In this document: positions 18,322 to 27,727 of the stretch, piece after piece
Position numbering within the stretch: position 1 is the stretch's first letter
Layout of the letters: each line of letters starts with the position of its first letter
Assembly: GCF_000764225.1 (NCBI RefSeq)
Contig: NZ_JQED01000055.1
Coordinates: 248,001 to 312,000 of the forward strand
Origin: Colwellia psychrerythraea
GTDB taxonomy: Bacteria; Pseudomonadota; Gammaproteobacteria; Enterobacterales; Alteromonadaceae
Direction of reading: 5' to 3'
Length of the DNA stretch: 64,000 nt
Notes under the pieces: generated by a model
What the model was told of the DNA's origin: nothing
The model's input: the letters and a program-made list of their open reading frames with translations, nothing else
Database searches by the model: none
Program-made: the position numbers and the translations under genes

Positions 18322-19953
18322 ATGAGAGCAACTACGCGCATTGCAGAAGCAACGCAAGAATCTTTACATCGAATTTTTACCATTGCTGAAGCCCCTGATT
18401 CGACTTTAGGGCGTCTTGAGCAAGAGATGTCACAAAACTTGGTGGGGTTCTTAAATAATCATATTGTAGCGAGTAAAAATGCCTTAACGGATATTGAGCA
18501 AGACTTTATTAATGCCCAAATTCCTGAGCAGCCTGAATTCGTTTCAGATCACATGCACCATTTACTTGATAAACTAGTCGCACAATCAGTTCACACTTCA
18601 AGTCCTAGCTTTATTGGTCATATGACCTCCGCGTTACCCTCGTTTATTTTGCCCCTATCAAAGCTGATGGTGGGTTTAAATCAAAATTTAGTTAAAGTGG
18701 AAACATCAAAAGCCTTTACGCCATTAGAACGTCAAGTGTTAGGCATGATGCATAATTTGGTGTATCAACAGGATGATATTTTTTACCAAAATTGGATGCA
18801 CAGCGCCGAGCACTCTCTTGGTGCCTTCTGCTCAGGTGGTACTGTCGCTAATATCACTGCCTTGTGGGTTGCTCGTAATAAGTTATTAAAACCTGACGGT
18901 AATTTTAAGGGGGTAGCACGAGAAGGATTACATCGTGCGATGAGGCATTATGGTTATCAAGACTTAGCTATTTTGGTGTCAGAACGTGGTCATTATTCGT
19001 TGAAAAAGTCAGCGGATATTTTAGGTATTGGCCAAGATAATGTTATAGCGATACCTACGGATGAGAATAATAAAATAGATTGTCAAAAGCTGGCCGATAA
19101 ATGCCAGCAACTTGCTGAAGCCAAGATTAAAGTATTTGCGATCGTTGGTGTGGCTGGAACAACTGAAACCGGAAATATTGATCCGCTTGATAAGATTGCT
19201 GAAATTGCGCAGCGAAATCAGTGTCACTTTCATGTTGATGCCGCTTGGGGCGGAGCTACATTATTATCGAATAAATATCGCCCATTACTTAAAGGTATAG
19301 AGCATGCCGACTCAGTGACTATTGATGCGCATAAGCAGATGTATGTTCCTATGGGTGCAGGTTTGGTTATTTTTAAAGATCCTGCTTCGGTAAGTGCAAT
19401 TGAGCATCATGCGGAATACATTTTACGTAAAGGCTCAAAAGATTTAGGTAGCCATACCCTAGAGGGTTCACGTCCGGGAATGGCGATGCTTGTTTATGCG
19501 AGCTTGCATATTATTAGTCGCCCAGGTTATGAAATGCTTATTAATCAGGCCATTGAAAAAGCAGAGTATTTTGCTGAGTTGATTAATCAGCATGATGATT
19601 TTGAGTTAATCACTCGTCCTGAATTGTGTCTTTTAACATATCGCTATGCACCTAAGTCAGTTCAAGCTTTATTAGCTAGAAATGATAATGCAGCGAATAA
19701 GTCGGTAAATATATTACTTGGCAAATTGACCAAGTTTATACAAAAACGTCAACGTGAAGATGGACGCTCCTTCGTTTCTCGAACTCGCATTGAAGTCAGT
19801 CGATATGGTGGCGAGAAAATTATCGTCTTTAGGGTGGTATTAGCCAATCCGCTAACTACTGAAGAAATTTTACAAGGTATTTTACAGCAGCAATGTCAGT
19901 TAGCGCAGGAAAGTGAAAACTTTTTACCTGAGTTGCTTCAGGCAGCGGAATAA
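18322..19953 (+). CDS. panP: PLP-dependent aspartate 1-decarboxylase, PanP type
   Basis: 543 residues, group II PLP decarboxylase of the PanP family, which in vibrios and related bacteria replaces PanD and makes beta-alanine for pantothenate. 'SGGTVANITALW' and 'HVDAAWGGATLL' contact the cofactor, and 'TIDAHKQMYVP' carries the PLP lysine K338. Length and the C-terminal 'FVSRTRIEVSRYGGEKIIVFRVVLANP' fit the family better than glutamate decarboxylase. Single gene ending at a shared terminator. Confidence 0.85.
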   Translation: MRATTRIAEATQESLHRIFTIAEAPDSTLGRLEQEMSQNLVGFLNNHIVASKNALTDIEQDFINAQIPEQPEFVSDHMHHLLDKLVAQSVHTSSPSFIGHMTSALPSFILPLSKLMVGLNQNLVKVETSKAFTPLERQVLGMMHNLVYQQDDIFYQNWMHSAEHSLGAFCSGGTVANITALWVARNKLLKPDGNFKGVAREGLHRAMRHYGYQDLAILVSERGHYSLKKSADILGIGQDNVIAIPTDENNKIDCQKLADKCQQLAEAKIKVFAIVGVAGTTETGNIDPLDKIAEIAQRNQCHFHVDAAWGGATLLSNKYRPLLKGIEHADSVTIDAHKQMYVPMGAGLVIFKDPASVSAIEHHAEYILRKGSKDLGSHTLEGSRPGMAMLVYASLHIISRPGYEMLINQAIEKAEYFAELINQHDDFELITRPELCLLTYRYAPKSVQALLARNDNAANKSVNILLGKLTKFIQKRQREDGRSFVSRTRIEVSRYGGEKIIVFRVVLANPLTTEEILQGILQQQCQLAQESENFLPELLQAAE

Positions 19954-20045
19954 AAGGCTAGATTTATAGTTTAAATAAGATAATTCATTCGAAAATCAAA
20001 TTGTTAACTTTGTTTCGATAAATTAATGCAGTTAAATCAGTGCAG

Positions 20046-20091
20046 AAAAAGCTCAAGTAATCTTAATTCTATAGATTAGCTTGAGCTTTTT
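20046..20091. terminator. Bidirectional terminator between panP and nagB
   Basis: Stem AAAAAGCTCAAG / CTTGAGCTTTTT (20046-20057 and 20080-20091) with inner complementary TAATCT / AGATTA. The A-run and T-run flank it on opposite sides, so it can serve both convergent genes. Confidence 0.85.
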
Positions 20092-20181
20092 GCTTTTAAT
20101 AATCACATTATCTTTATTACTAAGTGGTCAATTTATTATACTGCTTGTTGTATAACCGTTTGTTTGTACCCAGCTAATAGT

Positions 20182-20988
20182 TTAATAGTTATGGTATAAG
20201 CCAAACTGCTTGTTTATCGTCACATTTTGCTTATCAGCCCATAGGTAATAGTCTTGATCTTCTAACTCACTTGCTGCTTCTTTATCAAGCAGTACGATGG
20301 CATTTTCATGCAGCTGTAACGATGATGCAGGACAAACTGCTGATAATGGCCCAGTTACCATATCTTTTACAGCGTTTGCTTTGTTTTTTCCTGTTGCCAT
20401 TAGTAGTACGTATCTAGCATCTAAAATAGTTGCAATGCCCATCGTCATCGCTAATGTAGGTTGAAATTCACCTGCAGAAAATAAACGACTATTATCATCA
20501 AGTGTTTGCTGTGTTAATGTTTTAATACGAGTGCGAGAAGCTAAACTTGATGTGGGTTCATTAAAGCCAATATGGCCGTTGGCACCAATACCTAATATTT
20601 GTAAATCGATCCCGCCAGCCTGCGAAATTCTATCTTCATAATCTAAACCTTGTTCTCGAGGGTTCTCACCTTGGTTGCAGATAGGTAAGAAGGTTTTAGA
20701 TTTGTTAATATCAACATGATTAAACAAGTTTTCATTCATAAAATGACGGTAACTTTGTTCATTCTTTTCATCAATACCTAAATATTCATCTAAGTTAAAA
20801 CTTGTGGTGTCACTAAAACTAAGTTCTCCGGCTTTATGCTTACTAACCAATTCCTGATATAGACTAATTGGCGTACTTCCTGTTGCCAAACCTAAAACAG
20901 GGTTTGATTTTTTGTTGATTAACTCTGCAACCCATTCTGCTGCATTTTCGGCAACCTGTTGTGCGTTATCAAAAATAATAACTTGCAT
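20182..20988 (-). CDS. nagB: Glucosamine-6-phosphate deaminase
   Basis: Converts glucosamine 6-phosphate to fructose 6-phosphate and ammonia, the last GlcNAc-specific step. 268 residues, normal for NagB. 'GLATGSTP' (33-40) binds phosphate, 'NLDEYLG' holds the catalytic Asp D67, and 'LGIGANGHIGFNEP' holds the ring-opening His and Glu in the form seen in Bacillus-type enzymes. A NagR operator lies 95 bp upstream of the start, linking this gene to the locus 10 kb away. Confidence 0.95.
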   Translation of the reverse strand: MQVIIFDNAQQVAENAAEWVAELINKKSNPVLGLATGSTPISLYQELVSKHKAGELSFSDTTSFNLDEYLGIDEKNEQSYRHFMNENLFNHVDINKSKTFLPICNQGENPREQGLDYEDRISQAGGIDLQILGIGANGHIGFNEPTSSLASRTRIKTLTQQTLDDNSRLFSAGEFQPTLAMTMGIATILDARYVLLMATGKNKANAVKDMVTGPLSAVCPASSLQLHENAIVLLDKEAASELEDQDYYLWADKQNVTINKQFGLYHNY

Positions 20989-21001
20989 GTTTTTTCCTTA
21001 G

Positions 21002-21430
21002 GAAAATGAATAGCACTAAATGCTTATATTTAGAGCGATAAACTTTATAGTATGTTAGATATAGTATTACTTTAATAACTAATGACAGCGCTGTCAATTG
21101 TTAATGGTAGTCATCATTATATCTATTTTAATTTAATATTCGATAAAAGCACGCTCTGGACATGATTTGAGTTGGTATTGAGAGTCGGGTGTGTCGAGTT
21201 GACAATGGGGCGTTTATATTTTATCTGGGTATTTAGGGTTTCTATTTGTTGGCTGGGGCTTTTATTTTTCAATAATATGCGTTGATTATCATTTAATGTG
21301 CTTAGGTATTAGTTTATTTTGAGCTCATTAGTTTGTACGTACAGATACAATTAGTTACTCGTTGTAGCAGGTCTTCTGATAGACTAGCGATAATTTTATT
21401 TGTTAACGCATCTTAGCGCCAAAATTTCTA
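21002..21430. other. Divergent intergenic region nagB / YcxB-like gene
   Basis: About 430 bp. Apart from the NagR operator close to nagB, no gene or clear hairpin was seen. Confidence 0.5.
21083..21096. promoter_or_regulatory. NagR operator before nagB
   Basis: TGACAGCGCTGTCA, a perfect 14-bp palindrome, identical in core to the NagR motif described in Shewanella (AATGACARCGYTGTCATT). Confidence 0.9.
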
Positions 21431-21946
21431 ATGACTCAATCTATTTCATATACAGCCAGCTTTATTCTGGATAAAGCCCACTATAGCGAATGTTACACTC
21501 AATCGAGTACGTTAACCCATGATAAAAAAACGTATTTTAAAGCTAATGTGCTAACTGTGTTTGGTTTGATAATATTATTAGCTACGCCTGTGAATCCCTA
21601 TGCAGCTTGGTTTGTTATTGCTCTAGGGCTCCTTGAAACCGTGAGTGTTTATTATCATAAACCTTGGTGGGTGATTAGGCAGATGCTTAGTAAAGCCTCT
21701 AATAGTGAAGTAAAACTCACTATTGATGAACAAGGTATTTTGACTGAGTCTTTTCATATAAATAATCGCATCTTGTGGATTGATGTCACTCGTGTCACAG
21801 AAACAGAGTTAGGTTTTTTGATTTACTTTAGCTTAGGCAAAACAGCAATGGGTAAAGATATCGCTAGTAAAAGTTATATATCAAAAAGTTGCTTGCCAGA
21901 TGAAGCTAGCAGTTTTATTAGGCAAATAAAGATTACTGTCGCATAA
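21431..21946 (+). CDS. YcxB-like membrane protein
   Basis: 171 residues with two adjacent hydrophobic segments (about residues 40-80) followed by a beta-rich soluble domain ('VKLTIDEQGILTESFHINNRILWIDVTRVTETELGFLIYF') that matches the YcxB-type layout. Function of the family is unknown. It lies 41 bp before the TSUP permease gene and is probably co-transcribed with it. Confidence 0.65.
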   Translation: MTQSISYTASFILDKAHYSECYTQSSTLTHDKKTYFKANVLTVFGLIILLATPVNPYAAWFVIALGLLETVSVYYHKPWWVIRQMLSKASNSEVKLTIDEQGILTESFHINNRILWIDVTRVTETELGFLIYFSLGKTAMGKDIASKSYISKSCLPDEASSFIRQIKITVA

Positions 21947-21987
21947 ATTAAAGCGAGATTAAGAACAACTAATAAGTAAAAGTATCT

Positions 21988-22866
21988 ATGGCTAAACTAA
22001 CTAAACAAGCATTTATGCGGTTATCAAACCCAAAATTTATAATGCTGTTTTTAATATTTTGGTTAGGTTTGTTATTGAGCTCTAACCACACGTTGAGCGA
22101 ATTAGCTGATTACATACTCTTTACTTTTTTAGGCACGCTTGGCGCCATTTTTGCAAACTCAACGGGAGCAGGTGGTGGTGTAGTGTTTATCCCCATGTTT
22201 ACTCAGCTTAACTTCACTGAGCAGCAGTCAATTTCCACAAGTTTTGCAATTCAATGTTTTGGTATGACCGCGGGTGGAGTAACTTGGTGGCATCATTATA
22301 AAACAGAAAAAACAGATCTGCGTTTATGGCAAGGTTTTAAACGTATTATAGGCGTAACGACTATTGCTTCGATGATCGGTTTGAGCATTACTTATTTTTA
22401 TCAAATAAATTCACCTGCAGCGTTACATACTAGTTTTAGCTGGTTTTCATTGTTATTGGGCTTTTTCATTATATTGACTGTGTATTTATTGCAACCCCAT
22501 CGTGAACGAAGTCAGTTATATTATCTCGACTACATTGCATTGGTACTCATAGGTTTGTTTGGAGGTGCCATTACCGCTTGGTTAAGTGTTGGTGTCGGTG
22601 AGTTATTAGTTATTTACCTATTGTTACGTCACTTTGATATTAGTATGGCTGTAGCTGCTGCCGTTATCGTTTCTGCAATCACTGTTTGGACCGCTATTGC
22701 ACAGGTTAGCAATGAGGTTTATTGGCAAGTGGTATTATTTGCAGGGCCTGGTGCCGTGCTAGGCGGAATATTTGCTAAAACCTTAGTTGCTCATTTATCG
22801 GCAACTAAGTTGAAATTATTTTTTGCCTGTTGGTTACTGCTAAGTGGTGGTGTAGGTATAATTTAA
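21988..22866 (+). CDS. TSUP (TauE/SafE) family permease
   Basis: 292 residues with about eight membrane segments and the family's N-terminal 'FLGTLGAIFANSTGAGGGVVFIP' type motif (in part) and its degenerate repeat in the second half ('GLFGGAITAWLSVGVGE'). TSUP proteins move sulfur compounds or organic anions such as sulfite, sulfoacetate or taurine-derived anions. The substrate here cannot be read from sequence. Confidence 0.8.
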   Translation: MAKLTKQAFMRLSNPKFIMLFLIFWLGLLLSSNHTLSELADYILFTFLGTLGAIFANSTGAGGGVVFIPMFTQLNFTEQQSISTSFAIQCFGMTAGGVTWWHHYKTEKTDLRLWQGFKRIIGVTTIASMIGLSITYFYQINSPAALHTSFSWFSLLLGFFIILTVYLLQPHRERSQLYYLDYIALVLIGLFGGAITAWLSVGVGELLVIYLLLRHFDISMAVAAAVIVSAITVWTAIAQVSNEVYWQVVLFAGPGAVLGGIFAKTLVAHLSATKLKLFFACWLLLSGGVGII

Positions 22867-22879
22867 TCCTTTAAATCTT

Positions 22880-22898
22880 AATGCGAATTATTCGCAAA
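22880..22898. promoter_or_regulatory. Putative Fur box before the iron transporter
   Basis: TGCGAAT-T-ATTCGCA is a perfect 7-1-7 inverted repeat within AATGCGAATTATTCGCAAA, matching the Fur consensus at most outer and central positions. It lies just upstream of the -35 element, where Fur would block RNA polymerase. Confidence 0.65.
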
Positions 22899-22902
22899 AG
22901 CC

Positions 22903-22930
22903 TTGACAGTTGTTGTTGTCCTTGTACAAT
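22903..22930 (+). promoter_or_regulatory. Sigma-70 promoter of the iron transporter operon
   Basis: TTGACA at 22903-22908 and TACAAT at 22925-22930 with 16-bp spacing, 31 bp before the chosen start codon and next to the Fur-type palindrome. Confidence 0.65.
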
Positions 22931-22961
22931 TCGCTCATCATATTTCATTGAGATACATCTT

Positions 22962-23972
22962 ATGTTGAGAAAAGCGTTTATTACCATGTGCGTATCACTA
23001 TTTTGTTTAATTACCTTTAGCAGCAGCGCTAGTGAAATGGTTAATGTTTACTCTTATCGACAACCATTTCTTGTTGAGCCATTGTTTGAGCAATTTACTA
23101 AACAATCGGGTGTTAAAGTGAATGTGGTCTTTGCGAAGAAGGGGATGGCTGAACGTTTAGCACGTGAAGGAAAGTATAGTCCGGCAGATATTTTACTGAC
23201 CACAGATATTAGTCGGTTGATTGAATTACGTGATAAAGACTTAGTGCAACCAGTAAACTCGTCAATATTGAGTCACGCAATCCCTACGCAATATCAAGCA
23301 CAAGACAATACGTGGTTTGCCTTAACCACTCGTGTTCGTAATATCTATTCAGCAAAACGGTTAGGCAGAATTGATCTCAATTATGAAGATTTAGCCGATG
23401 AAAAATATAAGGGACGTGTTTGTACACGCAGTGGTAAACACCCTTATAATGTTGCTTTGGTTGCCTCTATGGTCAGTGAACATGGCGAAGCTTACACATT
23501 AAATTGGTTGAAAAAAGTTAAGAAGAATTTAGCACGTAAACCACAGGGCAGTGATCGTGGGCAGGTACAAGCTATTCATCAAAAACTCTGTGATATTTCA
23601 TTAGGTAATAGCTATTATTTTGGCAAAATGTTAAATGATAAAAAGCAAAAAGTTTGGGCTGATGAAGTCTATATCAATTTTCCTAACCAAAATAATCGTG
23701 GCGCCCATATAAATATTTCAGGTGTTGCCATGGCAAAATATGCCCCTAACGCAAAAAATGCTCAAGCATTAATGGAGTTTTTAGTCTCTAAACCTGCCCA
23801 AGAACTATATGCAAAAACAAATATGGAATACCCTGTTCGAGAAGATGTAGCTGTATCTAAGCTAGTTGCCTCTTGGGGGAATTATAATGTGGATGATTTA
23901 GCGCTAGAAGAAATAGCTAAGCACCGCAAAACAGCATTAAAGTTATTAGATCAAGCACAGTTTGATCTGTGA
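22962..23972 (+). CDS. fbpA: Iron(III) ABC transporter, periplasmic binding protein
   Basis: 336 residues from ATG at 22962; the longer in-frame start at 22881 would place the promoter inside the gene. Signal peptide about 1-24. The mature protein matches the FbpA/FutA class: 'VNVYSYRQ', 'TGKHPYN'-like binding loop, and paired tyrosines in 'GNSYYFGKML' that bind ferric iron in this family. First gene of a three-gene operon; it overlaps the permease by 4 bp. Confidence 0.9.
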   Translation: MLRKAFITMCVSLFCLITFSSSASEMVNVYSYRQPFLVEPLFEQFTKQSGVKVNVVFAKKGMAERLAREGKYSPADILLTTDISRLIELRDKDLVQPVNSSILSHAIPTQYQAQDNTWFALTTRVRNIYSAKRLGRIDLNYEDLADEKYKGRVCTRSGKHPYNVALVASMVSEHGEAYTLNWLKKVKKNLARKPQGSDRGQVQAIHQKLCDISLGNSYYFGKMLNDKKQKVWADEVYINFPNQNNRGAHINISGVAMAKYAPNAKNAQALMEFLVSKPAQELYAKTNMEYPVREDVAVSKLVASWGNYNVDDLALEEIAKHRKTALKLLDQAQFDL

Positions 23973-25597
23973 TAGCGCTGTATAATAATAAAAGATGGAA
24001 ATTATCTAGCTATGTAATTGCATTAGTATTGATCTTACCAATGCTGGTTATGCTAGTAGGAAGTGTTAGTGCTTCAACGAAGCTGTTTTCACATTTATGG
24101 CAAACAGTACTACCAAGCTATCTTGCAAACACCTTATTACTAGCGTTTTGGGTAGTATTATTAGCATTATTTTTTGGCGTGTTAAGTGCGTCCATCATTA
24201 CGCAAACTAATATTGTTTTTAAGCAATATTTACGCTGGTTACTACTCTTGCCCCTATCGATGCCAGCCTATTTGGTTGCCTATCTATATACTGACTTATT
24301 TGACTATGCTGGCCCTGTACAGCGCATCCTGAGATCTTGGTTTGATTGGCAAACACCAAATGATTATTGGTTTTTTGATATTCGTACCTTACCTGGTGCA
24401 GCATTAATGCTGGCGTTAGTGTTATTTCCCTATGTTTATATGCTAACGCGAGGCGCTTTAGAGCATCAAGATCAAAACTTATTTCGCGCGAGTCGATTAC
24501 TGGGATTAACTGCAAAACAAAGTTTCTTTAGTGTTGCACTACCGTTGGCAAGACCTGCTATTGCTGTTTCGGCAAGCCTTGTTTTAATGGAAACCCTAGC
24601 TGACTTTGCTACGGTCCAATACTTTTCTGTTAATACTTTAACAACAGCTATTTATGATACTTGGCTTGGTTATGGTGATCTTGCTGCGGCAAATACGTTA
24701 GCTAGTATTTTGGTGCTAATAATATTGTTTGTTGTGCTCGCTGAGCAACGAAGTAGATCAGGGGTAACACACCAAAGCGCGAGACCTAGCTTAAAGCGAG
24801 AGCTGATTCAGTTATCTGTTGGGCAACAATTATTGGCAAGTCTATTTTGCTGGTCATTAGTCGTTTCAGGCTTCTTATTGCCAATAGTCCTGTTGATTAT
24901 TATGGCGGTGCAATACAGTGACATTACACAATTATCTGCTCTTATACTGACAGGAATGAACTCTCTAAAAATCTCTTTTTTTGCAGCAACTACTGCAGTT
25001 TTTATCGCATTATTATTAGGTCTATATCAGCGTTTACATACTGATAAATACCGCAAGATCCCTCTGCAGGTTTCAGGTTTTGGTTATGCAGTGCCGGGAA
25101 CCGTGCTTGCTATGGCGATGTTATCAACTTTGGGCCCTCTCGATCACTGGTTGAATAGGGCTGGTGAGTTGTTGGGTTTTTCTGCTCCAGGGCTAATTTT
25201 ATCAGGCTCACTGTTTGCGATTGTATTTGCTCTGGTTGTTCGTTTTTCAGCGATAGCTAATGGCACTATCACTAGTGGTATAACGCAAATTCCTCAATCA
25301 CTCGATTATGCACCCGCATCATTAGGCGTTAATTTGTTGGGCAGTATAACTAAAGTACATTTGCCTATTTTAACCCCGACAATTTTGATGGCGTGGTTGT
25401 TAGTTTTTGTTGAAGCAATGAAGGAGTTGCCAGCAGTATTATTATTACGGCCCTTTAATTTTGAAACCTTGAGTAGTCAAATCTACCAACTTATTTCTAA
25501 TGAAATGCTCGAGCAAGGTGCTTTAGGGGCAATCCTCATCGTTCTGTTTGGCTTGTTACCTATAGTGTTACTAAATAAGAATAAGGAAAGAGTATGA
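23969..25597 (+). CDS. fbpB: Iron(III) ABC transporter, fused permease
   Basis: 542 residues with about 12 membrane segments in two homologous halves, each with an EAA-type loop ('ASRLLGLTAKQSFFSVALPLARPA' and 'YAPASLGVNLLGSITKVHLPIL' regions). Such fused permeases are typical of FbpB/SfuB. GTG start overlaps the fbpA stop; its own stop overlaps the fbpC start by 4 bp, so the operon is tightly coupled. Confidence 0.9.
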   Translation: MIALYNNKRWKLSSYVIALVLILPMLVMLVGSVSASTKLFSHLWQTVLPSYLANTLLLAFWVVLLALFFGVLSASIITQTNIVFKQYLRWLLLLPLSMPAYLVAYLYTDLFDYAGPVQRILRSWFDWQTPNDYWFFDIRTLPGAALMLALVLFPYVYMLTRGALEHQDQNLFRASRLLGLTAKQSFFSVALPLARPAIAVSASLVLMETLADFATVQYFSVNTLTTAIYDTWLGYGDLAAANTLASILVLIILFVVLAEQRSRSGVTHQSARPSLKRELIQLSVGQQLLASLFCWSLVVSGFLLPIVLLIIMAVQYSDITQLSALILTGMNSLKISFFAATTAVFIALLLGLYQRLHTDKYRKIPLQVSGFGYAVPGTVLAMAMLSTLGPLDHWLNRAGELLGFSAPGLILSGSLFAIVFALVVRFSAIANGTITSGITQIPQSLDYAPASLGVNLLGSITKVHLPILTPTILMAWLLVFVEAMKELPAVLLLRPFNFETLSSQIYQLISNEMLEQGALGAILIVLFGLLPIVLLNKNKERV

Positions 25598-26670
25598 GTG
25601 CATTGTTATCTATTGAGCAACTTTCTATCACTCTGAAAGAGAGAAATATTATCTCAATGTTGAACTTGAGCCTGAATGAAGGAGATATTCTGGGGCTAGT
25701 AGGTGCAAGTGGTTGTGGAAAAACAACCTTACTTAATGTTATTGCGGGTTTTATTAAACCAAATGGCGGTAGAGTTTTCATTGATGACCATCTAATCAGC
25801 GATGGTGAGCACTGTTTATCAGCAGAGCAGCGTCAGGTGGGTATGATTTTCCAAGATTATGCACTTTTCCCCCATTTAACAGTAAAAGAGAATATTGCCT
25901 TTGGACTAAGTAAATTAAGTAAAGCCGAGCAACTTGAACAAGTTGATCGTTTACTCAGCCTACTGAAGCTAAGTGATTATCGTGATAGTTATATTCAACA
26001 GCTCTCTGGTGGACAGCAGCAACGTGTAGCAATTGCAAGGGCATTAGCGCCAGAGCCCAAATTACTTCTACTTGATGAGCCTTTTTCGAACATTGATGCC
26101 CGTCTTAGAAATGAATTGATGCTAGAAATAAGACAATTGTTAAAACGCTTTAACACTACAGCCATTTTTGTAACGCATAACAAAGATGAAGTCTTCACTT
26201 TTGCTGACAAAATGGCCGTGATGGTTCAGGGAAGGTTATTACAAATAGGTGCACCGAGCATTATTTGCCAGCAACCGAATAGTTATCAAGTTGCTGACTT
26301 TTTGCAACTTGGCAGTTGGCTACCTTGCCAAGTCAAGCATAAAAGCGCGCAAAGCTTGTTAGGTAAAGTTACTTTAGTTACTCACGATTTAAAGCAAGAA
26401 GATTTGCTGTATTTATTAGTAAAACCCTCTCACTTACGACTCAAGGTTTCCATTGATGAAAATAGCTACCCTAATGCAGAAGTTGAATATATTAGTGTTA
26501 CTGAACAAGGTTACCATTATTATGTGAGCAGCATAAATGATCCAACTAAAAGTGAGTTGTTATCGTTTTATAAGTTGAGCGTATACAGTGATATTGAGCT
26601 TTCTTTAAAGCAAAAGGTCACATTAAGTATCAGGCCACATGAGTACTTATTTTTTAGCAGGCCTGACTAA
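25594..26670 (+). CDS. fbpC: Iron(III) ABC transporter, ATP-binding protein
   Basis: 358 residues. Walker A GASGCGKTT, signature LSGGQQQR and Walker B LLLLDEPFSNID are intact, followed by a C-terminal TOBE-like regulatory domain ('LLVKPSHLRLKV'). Forms the importer with the two preceding products and drives ferric iron uptake across the inner membrane. Confidence 0.9.
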   Translation: MSALLSIEQLSITLKERNIISMLNLSLNEGDILGLVGASGCGKTTLLNVIAGFIKPNGGRVFIDDHLISDGEHCLSAEQRQVGMIFQDYALFPHLTVKENIAFGLSKLSKAEQLEQVDRLLSLLKLSDYRDSYIQQLSGGQQQRVAIARALAPEPKLLLLDEPFSNIDARLRNELMLEIRQLLKRFNTTAIFVTHNKDEVFTFADKMAVMVQGRLLQIGAPSIICQQPNSYQVADFLQLGSWLPCQVKHKSAQSLLGKVTLVTHDLKQEDLLYLLVKPSHLRLKVSIDENSYPNAEVEYISVTEQGYHYYVSSINDPTKSELLSFYKLSVYSDIELSLKQKVTLSIRPHEYLFFSRPD

Positions 26671-26791
26671 CTTCATCATAATTTTGTTTATTGCAAGGTG
26701 TTACAGTTTTATAACAAGCTATTACAGTCTCTTTGAAAATTTATTTTATAGTTTAATCATCAAAAAATTATTTAATTTTAAGGAGTCTGTC

Positions 26792-27562
26792 ATGGCATCA
26801 AGTATTGAACTTGTTGAAAATACACAAGCACTTGAAACTAAAGGTGATAATCAATTACAACAAAAGCTACTATTGATTGAAAATGATCATTACCTCAGTA
26901 AAGCGTTTTCAGATAACGGTCATCAGTCGACTTACCAAACCACAGCAATTCGCGCAGGTGAGGTTTTAAATCAGGAGCTTGAAAACTACTTGGTAAATCA
27001 TAGACCAAGCATGATAGTGCTAGATGTCGGCTTTTCTGACTGTACAAAATTATTAATAATACGAGATCTTCGCGCTTTATTTGACGGTCTACTTGTTATT
27101 GTTACGAACAAGAATAGCGAACAAGAGCAGGTTGACGCGTTTAAGTTAGGTGTGGACGACTATTTATTAAAACCCCTTGATAGTCGAATATTGATGATGC
27201 GAATTGAGGCTTTATTTCGTCGTCAAAATAGTAAGGCCAATCAAGTTAAATTAGCAAGCTTAACAATGGGAGATGTGTGTTTACAGCCCAAATCACAAAA
27301 GTGTTTTATTAATGGTGAAGTAGTGAAGTTAACAACCTTTGAATTTAACTTACTGAAGTCTCTGGTCGAACATCAAGGAAAGATCTTATCTCGAGATCAA
27401 CTCTATAGTACTTTACTTAGACGAGTATATAATGGAGTAGAACGGACCTTGGATGTGCGAATGTCACAATTACGGGAAAAACTAACTATCGCAGGTATGA
27501 AGAATAACCAGATAGAAACAGTATGGGGTCAAGGCTACATGTTTAACAATATAGCGTCTTAG
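26792..27562 (+). CDS. OmpR/PhoB-family response regulator, orphan
   Basis: 256 residues from ATG at 26792, which has AAGGAG at the right distance; the in-frame start at 26639 lies inside fbpC and is rejected. The receiver domain (about 25-140) has the acidic pair E30/D32, phospho-acceptor D78 in VLDVG, and K127 in LLKP. The C-terminal winged helix (about 155-255) has 'LTTFEFNLLKSLVEH' and 'VERTLDVRMSQLREKL'. No histidine kinase gene lies nearby. The ~20-residue N-terminal extension before the receiver is unusual. Confidence 0.88.
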   Translation: MASSIELVENTQALETKGDNQLQQKLLLIENDHYLSKAFSDNGHQSTYQTTAIRAGEVLNQELENYLVNHRPSMIVLDVGFSDCTKLLIIRDLRALFDGLLVIVTNKNSEQEQVDAFKLGVDDYLLKPLDSRILMMRIEALFRRQNSKANQVKLASLTMGDVCLQPKSQKCFINGEVVKLTTFEFNLLKSLVEHQGKILSRDQLYSTLLRRVYNGVERTLDVRMSQLREKLTIAGMKNNQIETVWGQGYMFNNIAS

Positions 27563-27727
27563 TTTAGCCATTTACAAAGTGTTCAATATTGCATTGCTAG
27601 CAAAATAAATAGCGCAGTATTGGACTATTATGATCCCCATAGCCAATTCCTAGCATAAATAAATAATAGCTTTACCTTATTATTTGTTTTTTCTGTATAC
27701 TCGCCCATATTATTTTTTTAGCTAACA

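Noticed and set aside
26639..26791. N-terminal extension of the response regulator
   Set aside because: Would overlap fbpC and lacks a ribosome-binding site; AAGGAG before the ATG at 26792 decides the start.
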